This document shows positions 34,779 through 44,089 of a stretch of DNA of 64,000 nucleotides, in pieces. The stretch is from Streptomyces sp. SCUT-3 (GTDB taxonomy: Bacteria; Actinomycetota; Actinomycetes; Streptomycetales; Streptomycetaceae). The translations under genes were made by a program, and so were the position numbers. The first letter of the stretch is position 1; each line of letters begins with the position of its first letter. The DNA is taken from positions 1,461,001 to 1,525,000 of the forward strand of contig NZ_CP046907.1 of NCBI RefSeq assembly GCF_014083985.1. The letters run 5' to 3'. The notes below the pieces were generated by a model. It did no database searches. It was not told the origin of the DNA and saw only the letters and a program-made list of their open reading frames with translations.

Positions 34779-35565
34779 CGCGCCCGCCTCCGTTCCACCA
34801 GCAGCGCCAGGGGGGCGGCGAGCGCCGCGACGAGCACGGGCACCCCCGCCGGCAGGAGGGACAGTCCCGCCACCGCGACGACCACCGCGCCCAGCGCGGT
34901 GGCCCGCTCCGTCCCGCCCTCCCGCAGACGGGGCCACAGCAGGGCGAGGAAGACCGCGGGCCCGGCGGCGTCCAGCCCGTACGCCTGCGGGTCGCCCAGC
35001 GCGTCGGCGCCGAGCGCCCCCAGAAGGGTGCCGAGGTTCCACAGCACGTACAGGGAGACGCCGGTGACGGTGAACCCGATGCGCGCCGCCCGGCGGTCGG
35101 GCTGCGCCAGGGCCACGGCCGCCGTCTCGTCGATGGTCAGCTGGGCGGCGAACGGGCGCACCCAGCGCGGCGGTTCCAGCACCTGGGAGAGCCGCAGCCC
35201 GTAGAAGGCGTTGCGGACGCCGAGGAAGAGCGCGCCCGCCGCCGCAGTGAGCACCCCGCCGCCGGCCCCGAGCGCGCCCACCAGCGCGAACTGCGAGGCG
35301 CCGGTGAAGACCAGCAGGCTCAGCGCGCACGCCTGCGCCACGGTCATCCCCTCGCCCGCCGCCGTCACGCCGAAGGCGAAGCCGGACAGCCCCACCGCGA
35401 TCCCGACCCCAGCGAGTCCCGGACGACCGCGCGGTCGTCGCGCGCGCCGGTGCCGCGGGGCGGGCGGCCCCCGTCGCCGGAACCGCCCCGTGCGCGGGCG
35501 GCCGGGGGCGCGGACGGGCCCGCGGGCGGGGGCGGGGCGGGAGGGTTTTCGGGTATCGCGCTCAC
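34775..35565 (-). pseudogene. azlC: AzlC-family amino acid exporter large subunit, apparent frameshift
   Basis: The gene is split between two frames. From GTG 35565 one frame gives a Pro-rich N-terminus and DDRAVVRDSLG; the family continuation VGIAVGLSGFAFGVT is in another frame, which runs to the stop at 34775. One missing G in the G-run at 35410-35407 (minus strand) explains it. The rest is normal AzlC: SLLVFTGASQFALVGAL, LFLGVRNAFYGLRLS, FAAQLTIDETAAVAL, five to six spans. A GTG at 35395 could start a version lacking the first part of span 1. It may be a true mutation or an assembly error; azlD behind it is intact. Confidence 0.8.
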
Positions 35566-35654
35566 CCGTGCAGGTTATGCGGGCCTCCGGCTCCGGCCCC
35601 GCACGGCCCCTGCGCGACCCCCCGCACCACGCCGCGCACCGCCCCGTCGGACCT

Positions 35655-35754
35655 GGCGGAAGACGGCGGGCCCCGGCGGAAGACGGCGGGCCCCGGCGGA
35701 AGACGGCGGGCCCCGGCGGAAGACGGCGGGCCCCGGCGGAAGACGGCGGGCCCA
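35655..35754. repeat. 20-bp tandem repeat, five copies
   Basis: Perfect repetition of the 20-bp unit agacggcgggccccggcgga, with five copies of agacggcggg starting at 35661, 35681, 35701, 35721 and 35741, the last diverging. The array fills most of the 196-bp gap between azlC and the subtilase stop codon and ends 7 bp before it. Each unit can fold on itself (GGGCCCC core). A variable-number tandem repeat; no function known. Confidence 0.95.
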
Positions 35755-35761
35755 GCGGGTC

Positions 35762-37372
35762 TCAGTCACCGGGGCCCGGGATCCGGGCCACTCCGCGGGC
35801 GCCGAGGGAACGATTCAGCAACTCCTGGAGCCGGTCGGGCGACGCGTCCGGGTGGCGCGCCGCGATGACCGCCACCACCCCGCTGACGTGGGCGGCGGCC
35901 ATGGACGTGCCCGACAGGGCCGCGTACCGCCCCCCGGGCCAGGCCGAGACCACCTGGTCCCCGGGACCGCCGTACGGGTCCCCGCCGGGCGCGGCGGGCC
36001 AGCCGCGCCCGGCGGCGTGGTTGGAGTAGGCGGGGCGCGTGCCCCCCGGGCCGACGGCGGTGACCCCGAGGACGCCGGGCAGCTCCCCCGGCAGCCGGAC
36101 GCACTCGGGGCCCAGCCTGCGGGCCCGCGGCCGGACTCCGTCGGGGTGGTCGTGCGGGCTGCGCCCGTCGACGCGGACCGCGTCCAGGTCCTGGCCGTCG
36201 TTGCCGGCCGAGGTCACCACCACCGCGCCGCGGGAGCGCGCGTACGCCACGGCCCGGCCGACGGCCTCGATCAGGGCGGCCTGGTCCGGGTCGCCGGGGC
36301 AGTTGTACTTCCACGGGTCGGCGAAGTAACTGTTGTTGATCACCCGGGCGCCGTTGTCCGCGGCCCACAGCAGGCCGCAGACGATGTTCTCCGTGTAGTA
36401 CTGCCCCGCGTCGCCCAGGAGCCGGACGGCGGCGATCCGCGCCCCCCGGCGCCACTCCGGCCACGCCGCGCCCGTCGCGGGCCGCGGCGACGGTGGCGGC
36501 GACGTGGGTGCCGTGCCCGCCGTCGGCCGGCCGGGACAGCGGGCGCCACGCCCCGGGGGAGCCGTCGGCCCGGCCGTGGACGCAGGACGCCGAGTGCCGC
36601 GGGTCCACCGCGGCGCGCAGGTCGGGTGGGTGTCGTCGACGCCGGAGTCCAGGACGGCCACCAGGACGCGCTGCAGCGCACGCCGCGGGACGGCGGCGTC
36701 CTCGGCCCCCACCATGGCGAGGTTCCAGGTCCCGCGCTCACCCGGATCGGGCACCGGCGGAGGCTCGTCGGCCCCCGCCGGTGCCCACGGGCGGCGCACT
36801 CCGCCCTCGCCGCTCTCACCGTCCTCACCGCTCCTGCCGCCCTCACCGCCCTCGCCGGCCACGGGGAGACCGGGCTCCCTGCCGTCGCGCGGCAGGGCGG
36901 GGGCGGCGGCGTCCGCCCTGCCGCGCTCCTGCGGGGCCGACAGGGCCGAGGCGGCGGGCGACAGCCGCGGGGCGGCCGCCGGAGCGGGCCGGCCGCTGCG
37001 GGGCCGGGCCGCCGTCACGGCGGGCGGGACGGCGGCCAGCGGTGCCGTGCGGGTGGCGCCCGCGGCGCGGACGCCCGGGGCGTTCCTCAGCCGGGCGGCG
37101 AAGTCCGGGGCGGAGGACCAGGCCAGGACCGTGCCGATCTGCCGGTGGACGGTGCCGGGCCGCCCGCCCGCCTCGCGCACGGCGCGGACCGCGGCCCCGG
37201 CCCCGGCGGCGTCCGCCCGGGAGGCGACCACGAGGTAGCTGATCCAGCGGCGCGCCCCGGTCCCGCCCGGTGCCGCGCCGAGCAGCAGGGCGAGCAGGGC
37301 CAGCAGCACCAGGACGTGCAGCGCGCCCGCGGCCCCTGCGCCCCTTCGGCGGTCCGCATGCTGCCCAAGCAC
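35762..37372 (-). CDS. Subtilisin-family (S8) serine peptidase with internal double frameshift
   Basis: 536 codons. Signal peptide about 1-40 (AGALHVLVLLALLALLLGA), long Ala/Pro/Gly-rich pro-region to about 225, then a subtilase domain. The catalytic Asp is in VLVAVLDSGVDDTHP, the oxyanion Asn region is NNSYFADP/TSAGNDGQ, and the Ser is in LSGTSMAAAHVSG. The His motif GGHGTHVAATVAAARDG is present only in another frame, between 36626 and 36442: a G is missing near 36623 and an extra G sits in the run at 36447-36442, so the frame returns. As assembled, the protein lacks its catalytic His. GTG 37372 has GGGAG 5 bp upstream. Divergent from lhr. Confidence 0.82.
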   Translation of the reverse strand: MLGQHADRRRGAGAAGALHVLVLLALLALLLGAAPGGTGARRWISYLVVASRADAAGAGAAVRAVREAGGRPGTVHRQIGTVLAWSSAPDFAARLRNAPGVRAAGATRTAPLAAVPPAVTAARPRSGRPAPAAAPRLSPAASALSAPQERGRADAAAPALPRDGREPGLPVAGEGGEGGRSGEDGESGEGGVRRPWAPAGADEPPPVPDPGERGTWNLAMVGAEDAAVPRRALQRVLVAVLDSGVDDTHPTCAPRWTRGTRRPASTAGPTAPPGRGARCPGRPTAGTAPTSPPPSPRPATGAAWPEWRRGARIAAVRLLGDAGQYYTENIVCGLLWAADNGARVINNSYFADPWKYNCPGDPDQAALIEAVGRAVAYARSRGAVVVTSAGNDGQDLDAVRVDGRSPHDHPDGVRPRARRLGPECVRLPGELPGVLGVTAVGPGGTRPAYSNHAAGRGWPAAPGGDPYGGPGDQVVSAWPGGRYAALSGTSMAAAHVSGVVAVIAARHPDASPDRLQELLNRSLGARGVARIPGPGD

Positions 37373-37514
37373 CTTCGCTCCCGGAGTCGGCCGGTCCCGG
37401 GGCGCCCCGGGGACTGTGGCCGATACTAGGGGCTTTTCTTCGTAAATACGGTCATTTCGCCCCCTGGCGTGGGGTCCGTCCCGGTTGTCGGTGCGGCACG
37501 GCAGGATTGACGGC

Positions 37515-40500
37515 ATGCCCCAGCAGCCGGACAAATCCCCGCTCCCTCCCGCCCGCCGGCAGCAGGCCCCGGCCCCGCACGTCCCGGAGCCCGGCGCCGT
37601 CCCCGGGGACGGCACGGACCCCAAAAGCGGCACGGCCCTTGGGGGCGGTGCGGGCGCGGAGGGCGGCGCGGGCACGGGGGGCGCCGCGGAGGGGCCGGAG
37701 GCCGCCCTGGCCGGCTTCTCCGCCGCGACCCGGGCCTGGTTCACCGGTGCCTTCCGCTCCCCCACCGCCGCCCAGGCCGGAGCCTGGAGGGCGATCGGGC
37801 AGGGGTCGGACGTCCTGGTCGTCGCCCCCACCGGTTCCGGCAAGACCCTGGCCGCGTTCCTCGCCGCGCTGGACGGCCTCGCCTCCTCCCCCGCGCCCGC
37901 CGAGGAGAAGCGGCGCTGCCGGGTGCTGTACGTCTCCCCCCTCAAGGCCCTGGCGGTGGACGTGGAGCGCAACCTGCGCAGCCCGCTGACCGGTCTGCGC
38001 CACGAGGCGGTGCGGCTGGGCCTCCCCGAGCCGCAGATCCGGGTCGGCGTCCGGTCCGGCGACACCCCGGCCGCCGAGCGCCGCTCGCTGGCGGCCCGGC
38101 CGCCGGACATCCTGATCACCACGCCGGAGTCGCTGTTCCTGATGCTGACCTCCGCGGCGCGCGAGTCGCTCGCCGGCGTCGAGACGGTGATCCTGGACGA
38201 GGTGCACGCGGTCGCCGGGAGCAAGCGGGGCGCCCACCTGGCTCTCACCCTGGAGCGGCTGGACGAGCTGCTGGAGCGCCCCGCCCGCCGCATCGGCCTG
38301 TCCGCGACCGTCCGCCCCGTCGACGAGGTCGCCCGCTTCCTCTCGCCGCGGCGCCGGGTCACCGTGGTCCAGCCGGAGTCCGCCAAGGAGTTCGACCTGT
38401 CGGTCGTGGTGCCGGTGGAGGACCTCGGCGAGCTGGGGGGCTCCCCCGCGGCCGACGCCCACAGCGGTCCGGCCGCAGGCCCCGAGCAGCAGGCGTCGAT
38501 CTGGCCGCACGTCGAGGAGCGGATCGCGGACCTGGTCCAGGCGCACCGGTCGACCATCGTGTTCGCCAACTCCCGCCGCCTGGCCGAGCGGCTGTGCAAC
38601 CGGCTCAACGAGATCGCGCACGAGCGCGCCACCGGCGAACCGCTGCCCGCCGACCACGCCGCGGCCGCCCTGGCGGGCGCCTCCGGCACCGGCAGGGGGG
38701 CCGCTCCGGTGCTCGCCCGCGCCCACCACGGCTCGGTCTCCAAGGAGCAGCGTGCCCTGGTCGAGGAGGACCTCAAGGCCGGCCGGCTGCCCGCCGTGGT
38801 GGCCACCTCCAGCCTGGAGCTGGGCATCGACATGGGTGCGGTCGACCTGGTCGTCCAGGTCGAGTCGCCCCCCTCGGTCGCCTCCGGCCTGCAGCGGGTG
38901 GGCCGGGCGGGCCACCGGGTGGGGGCGGTCTCGGCCGGTGTGGTCTTCCCCAAGTACCGGGGCGACCTCGTCCAGGCGGCGGTGGTCACCGAGCGGATGC
39001 GGGCCGGCGCCATCGAGGCGCTGCGGGTCCCCTCCAACCCGCTGGACGTCCTGGCGCAGCAGGTCGTGGCGATGACCGCCATGGACGCGTGGGACACCGA
39101 GGAGCTGCTGGCCGTGGTGCGGCGCGCGGCGCCGTTCGCCGCCCTGCCGCGGTCCGCGTTCGAGTCCGTGCTGGACATGCTGGCCGGGCGCTACCCCTCC
39201 GACGCCTTCGCCGAGCTGCGGCCGCGCGTGGTGTGGGACCGGGTGGCGGGCACCGTCACCGGGCGCCCCGGGGCGCAGCGGCTGGCCGTCACCTCCGGGG
39301 GCACCATCCCCGACCGCGGGATGTTCGGGGTCTTCCTGGCCGGCGCGGACCCGAAGAAGGGCGGGGGCCGGGTCGGGGAGCTGGACGAGGAGATGGTCTA
39401 CGAGTCCCGGGTGGGCGACGTGTTCACCCTGGGCACCACCTCCTGGCGGATCGAGGACATCACCCGGGACCGGGTGCTGGTCACCCCCGCCCCCGGCGTG
39501 CCGGGGCGGCTGCCCTTCTGGAAGGGCGACTCGCTGGGCCGCCCGCTGGAGCTGGGCCGCGCGGTGGGCGCCTTCCTGCGGGAGATCGGCGCGCTGGGGG
39601 CGGAGGCCGCCCGGAAGCGGCTGCGCGCCGCGGGCCTGGACGACTGGGCGGCCGGCAACCTGCTGGCCTACCTGGACGAGCAGCGCCGGGCCTGCGGCCA
39701 CGTCCCGGACGACCGCACCGTCGTGGTCGAGCGGTTCCGCGACGAGCTCGGCGACTGGCGCGTCGTGGTGCACTCGCCGTTCGGGGCGCAGGTGCACGCC
39801 CCGTGGGCCCTGGCGCTGGGCGCCCGGCTGGCCGAGCGGTACGGCCTGGACGCGCAGGTGATGCACGCCGACGACGGCATCGTGCTGCGGCTGCCGGACG
39901 CCGACCTGCTCGGCGCAGACCTGCCCGGCGACGGCCCGCTCGGCGACGACATGTTCGGCACCGCCGCCCCGGGCGCTCCCGCCGGGGCGTACGGCGCCGG
40001 GTACGACGCGGACCGGGCCCCGCTCGAAGCGGCCGACGTGGTCTTCGACCACGCCGAGGTGGAGCAGCTGGTGACCGACCGGGTCGGCGGCTCCGCGCTG
40101 TTCGCATCGCGGTTCCGCGAGTGCGCGGCACGCGCCCTGCTCCTGCCGCGCCGCAGTCCCGGGCGCCGCACCCCGCTGTGGCAGCAGCGGCAGCGTGCCT
40201 CCCAACTGCTCCAGGTCGCCGGCGAGTTCGGTTCGTTCCCGATCGTCCTGGAGGCGGTGCGCGAGTGCCTCCAGGACGTCTTCGACGTTCCCGGCCTCAC
40301 CGAGCTGATGGGGGACCTGGAGGCCCGCAGGGTCCGGCTGGTGGAGGTGACCACCCCCGAGCCGTCCCCCTTCGCGAAGTCCCTGCTGTTCGGCTACGTC
40401 GCCCAGTTCCTCTACGAGGGCGACTCGCCGCTGGCCGAGCGGCGCGCCGCCGCGCTGTCCCTGGACTCGCGCCTGCTGGCGGAGCTGCTGGGCCGCGCCG

Positions 40501-42377
40501 AGCTGCGCGAACTGCTGGACGCGGACGTGCTGCACGAGCTGGAGGCAGAACTGCAGCGGCTCACCCCGGACCGGCACGCCAAGGACGCCGAGGGCGTGGC
40601 CGACCTGCTGCGCCTGCTGGGCCCGCTGACCGACGCGGAGCTGGCCGAACGGGGCGCGCGGCCGCAGTGGGCCGTCGGCCTGGAGGCGGCCCGCCGGGCG
40701 ATCCGGGTGCGGATCGCGGGCGAGGAGCGGTGGGCCGCGGTCGAGGACGCGGGGCGGCTGCGCGACGCGCTGGGCACCGCGCTGCCCGTGGGCGTCCCCG
40801 AGGCGTTCACCGAACCGGTCAAGGACCCGCTGGGCGACCTGCTGGCCCGTCACGCGCGCACCCGCGGCCCGTTCACCGCTGCGGACGCCGCGAGCCGGTT
40901 CGGCCTGGGCACGGCGGTCGCCGAGGGGACGCTGCACCGGCTGGCCGCCGGCGGCCGGGTGGTGCAGGGCGAATTCCGCCCCGGCGGCGCCGGGCACGAG
41001 TGGTGCGACGCGGAGGTGCTGCGCAGGCTGCGCCGCCGCTCCCTGGCCGCGCTGCGGCAGGAGGTGGAGCCGGTCCCGCCGGCCGCGCTCGCCTCCTTCC
41101 TGCCCCAGTGGCAGCACCTGGGCACGCACAGCCTGCGCGGCGCGGACGGCCTGCTGCGGGCCGTCGAGCAGTTGCAGGGCGCCGCCGTCCCGGCGTCCGC
41201 CCTGGAGAAGCTGGTCCTGCCCTCGCGGGTGAGCGGCTACACCCCCGCACTGCTGGACGAGCTGACCGCCGCGGGCGAGGTGGTGTGGGCGGGGGCGGGC
41301 GCCCTGCCCGGCAAGGACGGCTGGGTCGCGCTGTACCCGGCCGACACCGCGCCCCTGCTGGTCCCCGAGCCGCAGCCCTTCGAGTCCGCCCCCCTGCACC
41401 GGGCGGTGCTGGAGGCGCTGGACGGCGGGTACGGCCTGTTCTTCCGGCAGATCGCCGACCGGGTGCGCGCCGGGGGCGCGGAGTGCACCGACGCCGAACT
41501 GGCCGCGGCCGTGTGGGACCTGGCCTGGTCGGGGCGGCTGACCAACGACACCCTGGCCCCGCTGCGCGCCCTGCTGGGCTCGGGCCGCACCGCCGGGTCC
41601 ACCGCGCACCGCGCGCCGCGGGCCGTCCCCCGCGGCCGGTACGCGGCGGCCGCGGGCCGCATGCCGCGCGCCGCCGCCTCCCGCGGCGGCCCCGCGTCCA
41701 CGGCGGGCCGCTGGTCGCTGACCCCCGCCCCGGAGCCCGCCCCGACGCACCGCGCCCACGCCCTGGCGCAGACCCTGCTGGACCGCCACGGCGTGGTGAC
41801 CCGCGGGGCGGTCGCAGCCGAGGGCGTCGCGGGAGGGTTCTCCGCCGCCTACCGGGTCCTGTCCGCCTTCGAGGAGAGCGGGCGGGCCCGGCGCGGCTAC
41901 GTCGTCGAGGGCCTGGGGGCCGCCCAGTTCGCCCTGGACGGGGCGGTGGACCGGCTGCGGGCGGCGCACGCCGAGCGGGAGCGCGCCGGGCAGGACGCCC
42001 CGCGGCGGCACGCCCTCGTCCTGGCCGCGGCGGACCCGGCCAACGCCTACGGCGCGGCACTGCCGTGGCCCGCGCAGCCCGAGGGCGTCTCCCACAAGCC
42101 CGGCCGCAAGGCCGGCGCCCTGGTGGTGCTGGTCGACGGCGAACTCGTGCTCTACGTCGAGCGCGGCGGCAGGACGCTGCTCGCCTGGACGCAGGAGGAG
42201 GACCGCCTGCGGGCCGCCGCGGAGGCCCTGGCCGGGGCCGTGCACGACGGCGCGCTGGACCGGATCACCGTGGAGCGCACCAACGGCGAGGCCGCTCTGG
42301 AATCCGCCCTCGGCCGCACCCTGGAGGCGGCCGGCTTCCACGCCACTCCGCGCGGTCTGCGCCTGCGCGCCCGGTGA
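37515..42377 (+). CDS. lhr: Large helicase-related protein Lhr
   Basis: Superfamily 2 3'-5' DNA helicase of 1620 residues, the long actinobacterial form. After a Gly/Pro-rich N-terminus come RecA-like domain 1 with Walker A APTGSGKT (about 103-110) and ILDEVHAV (about 224), RecA-like domain 2 with ANSRRLAERL, SSLELGIDMGAVDLV and QRVGRAGHR, the winged-helix/DEAD-associated core (to about 870), then the Lhr C-terminal region with winged-helix repeats. ATG 37515 has AGGA 8 bp upstream. Next to a Nei-type glycosylase on the same strand, 78 bp away, which fits a shared DNA-repair role. Confidence 0.94.
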   Translation: MPQQPDKSPLPPARRQQAPAPHVPEPGAVPGDGTDPKSGTALGGGAGAEGGAGTGGAAEGPEAALAGFSAATRAWFTGAFRSPTAAQAGAWRAIGQGSDVLVVAPTGSGKTLAAFLAALDGLASSPAPAEEKRRCRVLYVSPLKALAVDVERNLRSPLTGLRHEAVRLGLPEPQIRVGVRSGDTPAAERRSLAARPPDILITTPESLFLMLTSAARESLAGVETVILDEVHAVAGSKRGAHLALTLERLDELLERPARRIGLSATVRPVDEVARFLSPRRRVTVVQPESAKEFDLSVVVPVEDLGELGGSPAADAHSGPAAGPEQQASIWPHVEERIADLVQAHRSTIVFANSRRLAERLCNRLNEIAHERATGEPLPADHAAAALAGASGTGRGAAPVLARAHHGSVSKEQRALVEEDLKAGRLPAVVATSSLELGIDMGAVDLVVQVESPPSVASGLQRVGRAGHRVGAVSAGVVFPKYRGDLVQAAVVTERMRAGAIEALRVPSNPLDVLAQQVVAMTAMDAWDTEELLAVVRRAAPFAALPRSAFESVLDMLAGRYPSDAFAELRPRVVWDRVAGTVTGRPGAQRLAVTSGGTIPDRGMFGVFLAGADPKKGGGRVGELDEEMVYESRVGDVFTLGTTSWRIEDITRDRVLVTPAPGVPGRLPFWKGDSLGRPLELGRAVGAFLREIGALGAEAARKRLRAAGLDDWAAGNLLAYLDEQRRACGHVPDDRTVVVERFRDELGDWRVVVHSPFGAQVHAPWALALGARLAERYGLDAQVMHADDGIVLRLPDADLLGADLPGDGPLGDDMFGTAAPGAPAGAYGAGYDADRAPLEAADVVFDHAEVEQLVTDRVGGSALFASRFRECAARALLLPRRSPGRRTPLWQQRQRASQLLQVAGEFGSFPIVLEAVRECLQDVFDVPGLTELMGDLEARRVRLVEVTTPEPSPFAKSLLFGYVAQFLYEGDSPLAERRAAALSLDSRLLAELLGRAELRELLDADVLHELEAELQRLTPDRHAKDAEGVADLLRLLGPLTDAELAERGARPQWAVGLEAARRAIRVRIAGEERWAAVEDAGRLRDALGTALPVGVPEAFTEPVKDPLGDLLARHARTRGPFTAADAASRFGLGTAVAEGTLHRLAAGGRVVQGEFRPGGAGHEWCDAEVLRRLRRRSLAALRQEVEPVPPAALASFLPQWQHLGTHSLRGADGLLRAVEQLQGAAVPASALEKLVLPSRVSGYTPALLDELTAAGEVVWAGAGALPGKDGWVALYPADTAPLLVPEPQPFESAPLHRAVLEALDGGYGLFFRQIADRVRAGGAECTDAELAAAVWDLAWSGRLTNDTLAPLRALLGSGRTAGSTAHRAPRAVPRGRYAAAAGRMPRAAASRGGPASTAGRWSLTPAPEPAPTHRAHALAQTLLDRHGVVTRGAVAAEGVAGGFSAAYRVLSAFEESGRARRGYVVEGLGAAQFALDGAVDRLRAAHAERERAGQDAPRRHALVLAAADPANAYGAALPWPAQPEGVSHKPGRKAGALVVLVDGELVLYVERGGRTLLAWTQEEDRLRAAAEALAGAVHDGALDRITVERTNGEAALESALGRTLEAAGFHATPRGLRLRAR

Positions 42378-42455
42378 GGGGGCCGCAGGGCCCCGCCCGC
42401 GCCTCCCGTCCGCCGGCCTCCGCCGCCCGGGGCCGTTTCCCGGCATGATGGACGG

Positions 42456-43310
42456 GTGCCCGAGGGAGACACGGTCTGGCTGACCGCGCGACGGCTGCAC
42501 GAGGCCCTGGCCGGCCGCGTGCTGACCGCGGCCGACCTGCGCGTACCGGCGCTGGCCACGACCGGGCTGGCCGGGCGCCGCGTGCTGGACGTCACTCCCC
42601 GCGGCAAGCACCTGCTGACCCGCCTGGAGGGCGGGGCGACCCTCCACAGCCACCTGCGCATGGACGGCTCCTGGCACGTGTACGCGCCGGGCGAGCGGTG
42701 GCGCGGCGGCCCGCAGTGGCAGGTCCGGGCGGTGCTCGCCACCGCGGAGCGCGTCGCGGTCGGCTACCGGCTGCCCGTGCTCGAGCTGCTGCCCACGTCC
42801 GAGGAGCACACCGTGGTCGGGCACCTGGGGCCGGACCCGCTGGGCCCGGACTGGGACCCGCACGAGGCGGTGCGGCGGATGCTGTCGCAACCGGACCGCG
42901 CCGTGGGCGAGGCCCTGCTCGACCAGCGCAACCTCGCCGGGGTGGGCAACGTGTACAAGTGCGAGCTGTGCTTCCTGCGCGGGGTCTCCCCCTGGACCCC
43001 GGTCGGGCAGGTGCGCGCCCCCGACCGGATGGCCGCCCTCGCCGCGAGGCTGCTGCGGGCGAACAGGGAGAGGGTGGGGCACGTCACCACCGGTGACACC
43101 CGGCACGGCCGCACCCACTGGGTGTACGGCAGGGCCGGCCTCCCGTGCCTGCGCTGCGGCACGCCGGTGCTCCGCGCCGGGCCGGGCGGCGGGACGGGCG
43201 GCGTAACGGGCGGGCCGGGCGGCGTAACGGGCGGGCCGCCGGACGTCGAGCGGGTCACCTACTGGTGCCCGCGCTGCCAGCCCGGCCCGGCACCGGCCGG
43301 GAACGCCTGA
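42456..43310 (+). CDS. Fpg/Nei-family DNA glycosylase (endonuclease VIII-like)
   Basis: Bifunctional glycosylase/AP lyase for oxidised bases, 284 residues. Begins PEGDT, so the catalytic P2 and E3 directly follow the start and fix it at GTG 42456. The beta-elimination lysine lies in PRGKHLL, the H2TH motif in LLDQRNLAGVGNVYKCE, and the C-terminal zinc finger uses CLRCGT and YWCPRCQ. Between the two cysteine pairs lies a Gly/Val/Thr-rich insertion encoded by a 21-bp duplication (43196-43237). Actinobacterial Nei2-type proteins are the nearest relatives. A strong terminator follows. Confidence 0.92.
   Translation: MPEGDTVWLTARRLHEALAGRVLTAADLRVPALATTGLAGRRVLDVTPRGKHLLTRLEGGATLHSHLRMDGSWHVYAPGERWRGGPQWQVRAVLATAERVAVGYRLPVLELLPTSEEHTVVGHLGPDPLGPDWDPHEAVRRMLSQPDRAVGEALLDQRNLAGVGNVYKCELCFLRGVSPWTPVGQVRAPDRMAALAARLLRANRERVGHVTTGDTRHGRTHWVYGRAGLPCLRCGTPVLRAGPGGGTGGVTGGPGGVTGGPPDVERVTYWCPRCQPGPAPAGNA
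43196..43237 (+). repeat. 21-bp in-frame duplication within the glycosylase gene
   Basis: Two perfect adjacent copies of gggcggcgtaacgggcgggc plus a final c (21 bp), encoding two seven-residue GGVTGGP units in the zinc-finger loop. Confidence 0.92.
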
Positions 43311-43338
43311 GCCCTCCCGGGCCCGGGCCGTGCACGCG

Positions 43339-43378
43339 CGAGGGGGCGCCCCCGCCGTGCGGCGGGAGCGCCCCCTCG
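43339..43378. terminator. Bidirectional terminator between glycosylase and dps genes
   Basis: 18-bp stem with one mismatch (43339-43356 with 43361-43378), 4-nt loop GTGC, midway between convergent genes ending at 43310 and 43388. Confidence 0.88.
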
Positions 43379-43387
43379 GGTCTCCGG

Positions 43388-43864
43388 TCAGATCTCGACG
43401 TTCTCCGCCTGGAACATCCAGGAGGCCTTCTCGAGGTCGGCCGTGAGGGAGATCAGGATGTCCTGGGTGACCGGGTCCGGCTCGTCGGTGGCCCTGACGC
43501 GCTCCCGCATCCGGGAGACCACCGAGCCCAGGGCCTCGACGAGGATCTGGACCGCGTCGTCGTCCTTGATCCACCCGTCCTTGACGGTGTCGACGCCGCT
43601 GGTCTTGGCCACGGTCTCGGCGCGGCCGTCCGGGGTGATGCCCAGTGCCGCGGCCCGCTCGGCCACCGTGTCCGAGTACTCCCGGGCCGTGGCCACGATC
43701 TCGTCGAGCTGCAGGTGGATGGACCGGAATCGGGGGCCGACGATGTTCCAGTGGACCTGCTTCGCCAGCAGCGAGAGGTCCACCATGTCCACCAGCGCTC
43801 CCTGCAGCGCGTCCCCGACGGTCTTGCGCGCTTCGTCCGAGAGCGTGCTCTTCACCACAGCCAT
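43388..43864 (-). CDS. dps: Dps family DNA-protection ferritin
   Basis: Miniferritin that oxidises and stores iron and shields DNA in starvation and oxidative stress, 158 residues. Ferroxidase residues lie in LLAKQVHWNIVGPRF and SIHLQLDEIVATAREYSDTV; the four-helix bundle is complete and the C-terminal tail is short. ATG 43864 has AGGAGGAACAG, a strong ribosome site. Upstream on the minus strand GTTT-N14-GGGCAG partly resembles a SigB promoter but misses the -10 TA. The 225-bp gap to clgR shows no other gene. Confidence 0.93.
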   Translation of the reverse strand: MAVVKSTLSDEARKTVGDALQGALVDMVDLSLLAKQVHWNIVGPRFRSIHLQLDEIVATAREYSDTVAERAAALGITPDGRAETVAKTSGVDTVKDGWIKDDDAVQILVEALGSVVSRMRERVRATDEPDPVTQDILISLTADLEKASWMFQAENVEI

Positions 43865-44089
43865 CTGTTCCTCCTCTGCCTCTGCGCGGACGCACGGCGG
43901 ATCCCTGCTCAACCGGTCGGGGGTGAGGCGGGGCGGTCACTTCCACGTGCTGTTACGTCTGCCGGGTCTCCTGCCCGGTCTGCGCGGGGCAAACATCGGG
44001 CACGAAAATCCCGGCCCGCGCGGGCGCGGACCGGGTGCGGTGCGGAAGGGAAGCAGGAGGAGAGAGGGTGCGGGAGCCGCCGGGCCGCG

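Noticed and set aside
35655..35754. CRISPR-like array
   Set aside because: The 20-bp units are directly adjacent with no spacers and no cas genes are nearby; it is a simple tandem repeat.
36442..36626. Programmed ribosomal frameshifting in the subtilase
   Set aside because: Two opposite shifts 180 bp apart would be needed, with no slippery heptamer plus pseudoknot seen; indels in G-runs explain it more simply.
37452..43946. A 2164-codon open frame on the minus strand
   Set aside because: Antisense shadow of lhr and the Nei-type gene; no domain and no ribosome site.
43865..44000. SigB promoter for dps
   Set aside because: GTTT-N14-GGGCAG fits the -35 but not the GGGTAY -10, so it was not listed as a feature.
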